Shown: in pieces, positions 56,701 to 64,000 of the stretch
Layout: the number at the start of each line of letters is the position of its first letter
Position numbering within the stretch: the stretch's first letter is position 1
Source of the DNA: Benincasa hispida
Taxonomy: Eukaryota; Streptophyta; Magnoliopsida; Cucurbitales; Cucurbitaceae
Assembly (NCBI RefSeq): GCF_009727055.1
Contig: NC_052349.1
Location: forward strand, 35,234,959-35,298,958
Reading direction: 5' to 3'
DNA: 64,000 nt
Notes under the pieces: model-generated
What the model saw: only the letters and a program-made list of their open reading frames with translations
Told to the model about the DNA's origin: nothing
The model's database searches: none
Made by a program: the position numbers and the translations under genes

Positions 56701-57196
56701 CTACATGCTCATATATGGTTCTAAGGATTTGATACTTAAAAAATACACAAGCTCTGATTTCCAGATTGATAAGGATTCTAGGAAATCCATAGGATCAGTG
56801 TTCACTCTTAATAGAGGAACATTAGTCTAGAGGAGCACCAAGTAGGGTTGCATTGTTGACTCCACCATGAAGGCTAAGTACGTAGCAGCTTGTGAAGCTT
56901 CTAAGGAAGTTGTGTGGCTCAGAAAAGTTCTAACTAATCTAGAAGTGCTTCCAGGCCTGTCAAAGCCCATAATCCTTTATTGTGATAATAGTGGTATTGT
57001 GGCTAATTTCCAAGAGCCTCGGATTCACAATTGTGGGAAGCACATTGAGCGAAAATTTCATCTCATTCGAGAGATTGAGCATCTAAGGGACGTGGTTTTC
57101 ATGCTGATAGCTTCTGAGCATAATGTTGCTGATCCATTTACAAAGACCCTCACAATTAAGATGTTTGAGGGTTACCTGCAGAGTATGGGTCTATAG
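56701..57196 (+). pseudogene. pol: RNase H domain of C2
   Basis: 56867-57196 reads KAKYVAACEASKEVVWLRKV, LYCDNSGIVANFQEPRIHN, KHIERKFHLIREIEHLRDVV and ADPFTKTLTIKMFEGYLQS. The usual EAEY is KAKY, so two acidic residues are lost. Ends with TAG at 57194-57196. Confidence 0.8.
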
Positions 57197-57335
57197 AATA
57201 GACCACATTTAATCTAGGACAAGTGGGAGATTTTGTACAGGCGCGTTTTATGCCCTAGTTTATTGCTTTGTGTATTTGTATATTAGTATGACTTGTATAT
57301 TGTACTCTCCATTAGCTTTAGGAAGAGTGGAAGAT
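57197..57335 (+). other. 3' UTR and polypurine tract of C2
   Basis: Contains AAGTGGGAGAT near 57220 and GGAAGAGTGGAAGAT (57321-57335) directly before the LTR; the latter is the likely primer tract. Confidence 0.75.
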
Positions 57336-57686
57336 TGTTGGGGTTGATGCCTTAAATCTCGTAGGGTCTTATAGTTTATAATTGTATTATACAAACATTT
57401 TATTTATTTAATAAAATATGAGATATTTAATTTGACATTTAGTAGCATTAAACCAAGAAACCAATAAACTAACATCCAAGGTTATCGTCTATAGCTTAAA
57501 CATGTTTGTAGAGACATACAGGTGGATCTTGTTTAAGTGATAACCTAAATGGTCTATAGTAGATGGATAAGGTTGGATACATTATCCCGTTGACACTATG
57601 AGTATGGCCCGCTTTGTAGACTTTACAGTTGTTGTAAAGTGCTACAAATGATCTAATCCAGATCATTCACATGAAGACATATGAGC
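57336..57686 (+). repeat. 3' LTR of C2, first 351 bp
   Basis: Starts TGTTGGGG and follows the family C LTR up to 'gacatatgagc', where gypsy sequence resumes. The deletion removed the rest, including the hairpin. Confidence 0.85.
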
Positions 57687-58060
57687 AAGAGTAGAGACTT
57701 ACTAAATTGTGTTCAAATAATGTCACCGAATACCAGGCCTTGATAATCGACCCCCAAATGGCTTTGGAGATTGGGGTATCGTGCATGGAGATTTTTTGTG
57801 ACTCAAAGTTGATAATCAATCAACTCTTACTTCAGTATGATGTGAAGCATGATGACTTGAAGCCTTACTTCATTTATGTTAGACAAAGAGAAATTCGACA
57901 GTGTGACGTTGGAGCATGTCTCGACGTCAAAAAATAAGAAGGCGGACGCCTTGGCAAACTTGGCTAATGCCCTGACAATTATAGATGATGTATCCCTAAG
58001 TATATCACTTTGCTGAAGGTGGGTTATACCTCCGGTCGAGTCTGCATGTGATGAAATGAA
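57687..58060 (+). pseudogene. pol: RNase H of gypsy element G
   Basis: Reads LTKLCSNNVTEYQALI (RNase H Glu), MALEIGVSCMEIFCDSKLII (Asp) and LQYDVKHDDLKPYF. The frame 57707-57937 ends in TAA; a shifted frame continues with NKKADALANLANALT. This marks the resumption of G after C2. Confidence 0.8.
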
Positions 58061-59050
58061 TGTAATATCAGTCTACTTAATTGGTGAGGAAGACTGACGA
58101 CAATCCATTATGGATTACCTTAAGCATGGAGGCTTCCGGACGACCCTCGCCATAAAATCGAGATTTGAAGGATAACTGCTCATTTCATTTAGTACATAGG
58201 GATTTTATATCGCTGCTCCCTTGAAGGGTTCTTTCTCCAATGCCTTGGAAAGGAGGAATCAATGAAGGCTTTGGAAGAAGCGCATTCAGGCATTTGCGGC
58301 GCACATCAATATGGACCAAAGCTTCAATTCCAATTGAAAATGATGGGTTACTACTGGCCAAGGATGATCCAAAATTCGATGGAGTATGCAAAAAAGTGTA
58401 AGGCTTGTCAATACCATGCACAATTTATTCATCAACTGCCCGAGCCTTTGCATCCGGTTGTAGCTTCATGACCATTTGAAGTGTGGGGACTTGATCTTGT
58501 TGGCCCTATAACACCTAAGTCATCAGCAGGATATTCTTACATCCTTACAGCCACTGATTACTTTTCAAGGTGGGCTGAGGCCATCGCCTTAAGAAAAGCT
58601 CATCGTGCCCCTACATGAGTTACGCCATACTCTCTTGTTTATGGAGTGGAAGTTGTCGTCCTTTTGGAAAGAAAAATTCCATCACTAAGAATGGAAGTGC
58701 AAAAGGGATTTACTATAGAGGACAATACCATATTACGCCTTCAGGAGTTAGAAGCACTTGGTGAAAGATAACTAGAAGCTCAATAAACATTAGAGTGTTA
58801 CCAAGTGTGAATGCCTAAAGTCTTTCATAAGCACGTGAAAGCCTGATCTTTTCAAGTCAGTGATCTAGTGCTTATGGTAAGAAGATCCATAATCATGACG
58901 AGGCATACGGGAAATAAGTTCATACCTAATAGGGATGGACCCTACATGTCAAAGTGGTCTACACCAATAGAGCATACAAGATTTTTGATCAAGACGGATT
59001 AAGAATTGACACAATCAACGACAAGTTTCTTAAGAAATTTTATGCTTGAT
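58061..59050 (+). pseudogene. pol: Integrase of gypsy element G, core deleted
   Basis: The zinc-binding HHCC region lies at 58262-58471 (EEAHSGICGAHQ, YYWPRM, CKACQYH). The core starts VWGLDLVGPITPKSSAGYSY with the first Asp, then DYFSRWAEAIALRKAH, and jumps near 58600 to VTPYSLVYGVEV, losing the segment with the second Asp and the Glu (about 110 codons by comparison with family layout). The C-terminal part reads FQVSDLVLMVRR. It ends near 59050. Confidence 0.8.
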
Positions 59051-59944
59051 AAATGTATAAGAAAAAAAAAACTCATGATCGTAAGAGTATAAACTGCTTG
59101 GTGCTCCTAGCCCACATGAGCTTAAAAGTTGAACGACCCAAAAAAAATCGTTTGAACTACATTATGAGTTTATCCTTATTCATTATAAAGGATACATAAG
59201 CATCTCAAAGAAAACTTCAAGTTCAGTTCACTAAAAGAAAAAAAAAAAATCAATTGAACCACGTCATGGCTTGATCTCTTTCTTAAAGGGTATGTAGTGT
59301 ACTTAAAGAAATTTAAGTTTAGTCCAAGGAAAAAGTCACCACCACTTAAAGTGTGATGCTAGAAAAGTGACGGTGTTCATCTGTATTAAAGAATGTCACT
59401 AAGAATTGAGGACAACCTTAATGGACGCAATTCAAAAAATTAAAGATGTCCATCCTTATTATGGGCAACCCAACAAATCAAAGAAGTGCAGCACTAGGAG
59501 CAAGACAATGCAAGTTAGATGCTTATAAGGGCATTGCTTAACTAAAGATCAACACTTCATCTTCAAGTTTAGAAGTTCTTCAAAATCAAGTTCAAATGTT
59601 TCATTGATGCTTCCTCAAATTCAAATTCTAAGGTTTTATCAAGGCTTGTTCAAATGCAAACTTGGAGATTTTGCCAAAGTTTTCTTAATAAGGAAGTAAG
59701 GATTCTTCAATGCTTCTTCAAGTTCAAGTGAGGAGGACTCTTTTATGTTTTGTCAAGCTCAAGTTTGGAGGATTCATAGATACTTCATCTTCATACTAGA
59801 GTTTGGAGGTTTTGCAATGTCATCTATATGCTTAAGTCACAAAGTCAAGCTTAATGTGGAAGGTGAAAAGTTAAGACCGATGTGGAAGGTGGAAAATCAA
59901 GTCCAATGCAAATTGGCAGAAAGACAAGTTTGGTGTGACTTTAC
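59051..59944 (+). other. 3' UTR of G
   Basis: Non-coding. Short words such as 'tcaagttcaa' and 'cttcatcttcaa' are repeated. 59745-60155 is open but consists mainly of the adjoining 38-bp repeats, so no gene is proposed. Confidence 0.6.
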
Positions 59945-60315
59945 TTCATCAAGTCCAATCTGCCTGGCTCTGCCTCATATGGGAGATCAAATTCGGTCTG
60001 CATGGTTCCATCTCATATGCAAGATTAACTCAAGTCTGCATGGCTCTGGTTCATCTGCAAGATCAAGTCTGATCTGCCTGAATTCGCCTCATACGCGAGA
60101 TCAAGTCTGGTCTCCAAGGTTCTACCTCATATGTGAGATCAAGTCTAGTTTGTAATGTTCTGCTTCATCTACAAGATCAAGCCTGATCTACCTGGTTGTA
60201 CCTCATACGCCGGATCAAGTCTAGTCCACCTCTCCGCCTCATATGCGAGATTAAGTTCGGTCTGCCTAACTCCGCCTCATATGCGAGATTAAGTCTAGTC
60301 TACCTAGCTTTATTC
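59945..60315 (+). repeat. 38-bp minisatellite, nine or more units
   Basis: The word TCAT(A/C)(T/C)G or TCATCT starts at 59975, 60013, 60051, 60089, 60127, 60165, 60203, 60239 and 60277, i.e. exact 38-bp steps with one of 36. Units read roughly 'cctcatatgcgagatcaag' followed by 'tctggtctgcctggctctg'. It lies in the 3' UTR of the gypsy element. Degenerate units extend to about 60400. Confidence 0.9.
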
Positions 60316-60410
60316 CAAAGTTCGATGCCATATCCACCTCATCTTCAAAACTCGATGGCGTATCTGCCTCATCTTCAAAGCCGAAAGTCGGGTCAAAGAG
60401 TGGCATAATA

Positions 60411-60764
60411 AGGTTATTAAAACGAATTCACTTTGAGAAATAATCTTTAATATCTTAAACCTTAAACAATTCAAATTAAATAAAAGATAATCATGCATAT
60501 TTATTAAGAGATAATTTTAACATATAAAAGTTAATATTAATATGAGAGAATCTTATCTTTATTTAAAAGAATCTCAATCTTATTAAGAGATATGTAATCC
60601 AATTAAGGAAACAAATATCGTAACTTAATTTTTTATATATAATAATTATATTCTAAGATATAGAAAATATAAACTAATTAGAAAAATATCTGAAACAAAT
60701 CTTTCAAATATAAGAAAATTAAGATGCATGATTTGCAATCTAGGATATATTTTACATACATTTA

Positions 60765-60807
<43 letters not shown>

Positions 60808-61640
60808 TGCATGATTTATAACCTTGGTTACGGCATCTATGATATCATAAACAGGATAAGGAAAAATTAAAAGAATCTACCTTCTAGCAAAGGAATAAAG
60901 CTATAACAAATTACACATGTCGAATGTTACCCCAACAAAAACATTGATAGATTATTGATGTGCACTTCATCAACACTACTCTGATATCAAATGCCTAACA
61001 AAGACCCTATAAATGCCTCTTGGAGTATGTATTAAAAAGCAATTGAATTCAAAAAGACGAATATTGAAAATACGATGAGAACGTCTACAATTATATGTAT
61101 ATAAACAATTGGCAAAGTAAAAAATTGAAATGAGGATAGAATTCAATATACTTCGGAATGCATTGTGGGCATGTGATAGAGATTAGAGAGAGGTTTGCAT
61201 AATAACTCACAAGTTTTGTTTAAATCTCTTACCACAAGATCACATCTCCTTTAATTTCCTAAGTCAATTGCATAACAAGAAACCAAAGATTAATTATAAT
61301 CTCAAAATGGAAATAAGGTCGAAAAACTCACAAGTACTTTAAGGCAGAAGTTGGACTCATGCCAAAAGATTTTAATTTCAATGCTCACATAATACTTATA
61401 TCAAGTTTATAATTTGATCTAATTAAATGTAAAATATAATATCAAATATATCTTAACAATCAATTCACAAGCACATAAATCACATACATGGTTTAAATAG
61501 AGTACTCACCTTCTTTGAAATTTACTTTTAAATACCTCAATAATACATATATGTGATCAATTCACAAGCACATAATACTTATATTGTTCTTCGTATTCCA
61601 ATGAATCAATTCTAATCTCAACAAAATCTCCCAGTAGAGA
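60411..61640 (-). other. 5' region of E, no gene recognised
   Basis: AT-rich sequence between the end of G and E's primer site. It should contain the leader and gag of E, but no gag similarity or long frame was recognised on the minus strand. A 3' LTR of G was looked for here and not found. Confidence 0.5.
60735..60806 (+). repeat. Short insert with A35 tract and flanking direct repeats
   Basis: An uninterrupted run of 35 A (60766-60800) follows about 31 bp of sequence, and ATGCATGATTT flanks the unit at 60724-60734 and 60807-60817. It resembles a tiny retroposed insert with target duplication; expansion of an A run plus chance repeats is the alternative. Confidence 0.4.
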
Positions 61641-61653
61641 CTCGTGCTGATAA
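61641..61653 (-). other. Primer-binding site of E
   Basis: Reversed it reads TTATCAGCACGAG and abuts the LTR. This is the form of copia primer site that pairs with an internal part of initiator Met tRNA. It gives the orientation of E. Confidence 0.75.
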
Positions 61654-61903
61654 TGTGTGATGAAATAAAAACAATATGAACAAAATAACAATCAAAGCTA
61701 CAAGAGAGAAAAGTAGAAGAGAATAAGTAGAGAGCTAATATTGAACTCAATTGTGGTGTCCTCTATAAAGACACCTTACAATGGTGGAGTTTATGTAACA
61801 AGGTAAAAGTTAATGAGGGAGGTTCCCGAATTGGGTAACGAAGATTATGGATTTGTTGTAACATAAGTAAGTTATGGATATCTACAATATTATATTTATA
61901 ATA
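61654..61903 (-). repeat. 5' LTR of E (250 bp)
   Basis: Matches 7644-7907 with small deletions (for example around 61780). AATAA follows at 61904-61908. Confidence 0.8.
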
Positions 61904-62539
61904 AATAAATGATAATAATAATATTATATTACAAATTTAATAATAAAACTTTTTTGTTTGTGTCTAGCTATTTAGTCCCTAAAGTTTAAATGGGCGTTCG
62001 GCCCCTAAGTTGCGTTGGATTAGATGGATAAAAAGAACGCACCCACCGTTTGGTTCACTAATAATTAAAGAGGTTTATTATTTCGTTTTTCGTATTAAGT
62101 CACATTTTTCTTACTCATTATTTGCATCAAGTTTTCAAGTTATTCCCCCTCCTATAATAATTACTAATTCAATTCAACTCAATTTTGACCATCAAACACC
62201 TATTTCTATTTGATCTTTAAACTTTTAAAAAGTATCTAATAGGTTTTTAAACTTTTGATTTTGTATTCAATAAATCATTATATTTTCAATTGTGTCTAAC
62301 AAGATCTTAAATTTTCAATTTCGTGCTTAATACGCCATTGACCTATTTGACATTTTTTAAAATTTACAAACTTATTAGATAAAAGTTAAAAGTTTATATC
62401 ATACATAAATTTAATTCTATATATATATTATGTAAGTTAACAATTTTTTTTTAAAATGAATACGTTATATACCTATTTGACACACAATTTTAAGTTTAAA
62501 AATAAATGCGTAATTTAACCTAATAATAATTGGTGATGT

Positions 62540-62614
62540 CATAAACCCTAAATTGAAACAAACTAAAAGAAATTGTTCCAAATAGAGAATGAAATTGAAA
62601 GGCACGTGAAACCA
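62540..62614 (+). repeat. Direct repeat, left copy
   Basis: From 'cataaaccctaa' to 'ggcacgtgaaacca', it aligns over its whole length with 63925-64000, 1385 bp away. Confidence 0.7.
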
Positions 62615-63497
62615 AAAGGACAGCAGAGATGGGAGACTGAGAGTAGAGGTGTTCACGATTCAGTTTGGTAGTAAAATCGAATCTAATCGAAAAATTTGAT
62701 TGTGTTATCGAATATTATAATTGTAATAATAAATTTTGGTTCTTAGACCAGAATCTGCAGATAGCTTTTTTTAAATTGATTTTTGTATAAAATTGATTAG
62801 AATCCGAAACATTTTATATTAATTTTGAATTAACTCCACAAAAGTATTAATAATAAGAATATTACATTCTATTATATAGATTTAAAGGCATAAAAACTTA
62901 AAGTCTAAGAAGATTTTAAAATTTACTTATCAAGTTCATATATCCAAACAGCAAATAATTCTTTTACTTGAACTCTAAAAATCTATACGAGAAAATGTGA
63001 ATGTAAAATAATATGAAAACAAACAAAAATATATAAAGTGTAATGTGAATATAGAAATTATTTGCAAAAAATGAATAGCACTTTTTTAATCGAATATTTT
63101 TTAAATTGAAAAGTGAATTTTGGAAAGAAGGAAAAAAGTTTATAAACCGCCAAGCCCTGTTGTTGTAAAAAAAATATGTTTGATTATTTATTAAAAAACG
63201 ACACGTTATTATATTCTAAATGTCACATAGTTTGGTCTACTTTTCTTTATTATTCTTTACATGAATTGGGCTTTAAAAACCCATTAAAACTGGAGAACAT
63301 AATTAAAACTTATACAAAATCCGAAATAGAATGTTGCATGCAATAAGCCCATTAGACATGAAAAACATGATTAAAACTCATATTGTACCGCCAACCAAAT
63401 AACATTACATGCCAACAAGCACAACGCCACTCTTATCACTTACCTTGAACTTATATATATATAATTTATATTAAAAATATAAAAGACGGTTTAATTG

Positions 63498-63531
63498 AGG
63501 GGGCACTGGCCCTTATGTGGCTCCGCCCATG
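63498..63531. repeat. Possible hAT-like terminus
   Basis: 'gggggcactggccc' followed by 'ttatgtggctccgcccat'. The end GGCTCCGCCC resembles termini of common plant DNA transposons (CAGGGGCGGAGCC-like). No matching left end was found. Confidence 0.3.
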
Positions 63532-63924
63532 ATTTTGGATATATACGAAATCAAACCTTTTATTTTCTCAAAACCAAATCAAACCAAATCGAATATTTGT
63601 AATTCAATTTTCGATTTTATATAATATATTTTTAAAAAAATAAAAAAAATAAAAAAATAAAAAATGGTTTGATTAGGTTTTAACTAACATAAACGGTTGG
63701 ATTTTATTATATATATATTTCTTGTTTTTATTTTAACTAATATAAGTGTTTCGGTGAAGTTCCATTTGGTTTGGTCGGTTTTGATGAATACTCATACTCG
63801 AGAGTATGGTCTAGAGAAGTAGTCAATAAATTTCCTTAGATCAAATAAATTATTCTATAAAATTAATTGATTGCGTGTAACTCGTATACTCACATTGAGA
63901 GAGGAAAAAAAAAAAAAAAAAACT

Positions 63925-64000
63925 CATAAACCCTAACTCCAAAGGAAACGTAAGAGAAAGATACCAAATAAAGGAGCAAGTTGACAGGCACATGAAACCA
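63925..64000 (+). repeat. Direct repeat, right copy
   Basis: Second copy of 62540-62614; it runs to the window edge, so its true length is unknown. Confidence 0.7.

Larger units (their letters stand above)
52145..57686 (+). mobile_element. Copia element C2, 5' end missing
   Basis: Carries gag remnant, damaged protease, integrase, reverse transcriptase, RNase H, PPT and the first 351 bp of the 3' LTR. The 5' LTR, leader and most of gag are gone. It lies between the protease and RNase H of G, and G's reverse transcriptase is lost. A solo LTR of family C lies in its integrase gene. Confidence 0.85.
12131..60410 (+). mobile_element. Ty3/gypsy retrotransposon G, split into four parts
   Basis: Parts in order: 5' LTR, primer region and gag N-terminus (12131-about 13919); gag C-terminal part (48518-49640); protease (51836-about 52144); RNase H, integrase and 3' UTR (57687-about 60410). 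Each part ends at an inserted copia element or LTR, and the protein order is continuous across the gaps, apart from deletions of about 55 gag codons and of the whole reverse transcriptase. A 5-bp GATAT precedes the 5' LTR. No 3' LTR was found, so the right boundary near 60410 is approximate. Confidence 0.8.
7644..61903 (-). mobile_element. Short-LTR copia element E, outer host of the nest
   Basis: Two related LTRs in reverse orientation lie at 7644-7907 and 61654-61903. The left one is followed on its right by a reversed polypurine tract, and the right one is preceded by a reversed primer-binding site, as expected for a single minus-strand element. The flanks carry the same 5 bp, AATAA (7639-7643 and 61904-61908). 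A decayed minus-strand copia pol lies at about 9850-12130. The gypsy element G starts at 12131. Apart from E's own sequence at both ends, the rest of this 54-kb span is later insertions. The AT-rich duplication alone is weak evidence, but LTR, PPT and PBS order agree. Confidence 0.75.
61909..64000. other. Right flank, AT-rich, no gene recognised
   Basis: No convincing reading frame. It contains a 75-bp direct repeat (62540-62614 and 63925-64000), a possible DNA-transposon end at 63498-63531, and A/T-rich microsatellites (for example 63620-63665 and 63907-63920). Confidence 0.5.

Noticed and set aside
12126..60660. GATAT as target duplication of G, with a GATAT near 60655
   Set aside because: The right LTR of G is absent and GATAT is frequent in AT-rich DNA, so a match there has no weight.

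Overview
This window is plant nuclear DNA made almost entirely of nested, decayed LTR retrotransposons. No intact host gene, tRNA, rRNA or CRISPR array was found. Evidence for a plant: Ty1/copia and Ty3/gypsy polyproteins, initiator-Met tRNA primer sites (TGGTATCAGAGC), 5-bp target duplications, and a relic of a MULE-associated DUF1985 gene. The gypsy gag and DUF1985 sequences resemble those I associate with Cucurbitaceae; that is a memory-based inference, not a search result. There are two assembly gaps, 34861-35798 and 45108-45366.

Layout. (1) 1-4400: 3' portion of a copia-type element carrying only gag (A0, + strand) ending in a 1.83-kb LTR, inserted into (2) a broken DUF1985 gene on the - strand (4401-6130). 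(3) 6131-7643: AT-rich DNA without a recognisable gene. (4) 7644-61903: one nest. The outermost unit is a short-LTR copia element E (- strand; 250-264 bp LTRs, PPT, PBS, target duplication AATAA). Its pol is split at 12131 by a Ty3/gypsy element G (+ strand; LTR, gag, protease, RNase H and integrase fragments, ending near 60410). G is split by copia element D (- strand, 13920-48517), by a solo LTR (49641-51835) and by copia element C2 (52145-57686). C2 itself holds a solo LTR (53050-55037, duplication AATAG). D contains the head of element C1 (18192-22034), a solo LTR (23512-25318, duplication CATTC) and a family-A LTR (26587-26855 plus 46360-47751). That family-A LTR is split by element B (26856-46359, + strand, duplication AACTT). 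B in turn contains a gag-only family-A element in its 5' LTR (27190-32882) and a 4.5-kb solo LTR in its 3' UTR (39501-44002, duplication ACTGG). The order E > G > D > A' > B > H is six levels deep. (5) 61909-64000: AT-rich flank with a 75-bp direct repeat and a possible DNA-transposon end.

The copia elements A, B, C and D are related subfamilies. Their LTRs begin TGTTGG or a close variant, share internal blocks including a conserved hairpin, and share two leader types (A/D and B/C). None can be autonomous: gag is frameshifted or missing, reverse transcriptases carry stop codons, and the D and B catalytic YVDD boxes are changed to YVND and YVHD. The least damaged protein is the C2 reverse transcriptase (YIDD present).

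The observations most worth following up are the six-level nest with readable target duplications, the LTR hairpin with compensating base changes, the arrays of the palindrome AACGATCGTT found in several element families, and the repeated gag-only element structure. I did not find evidence for a new enzymatic or defence system.
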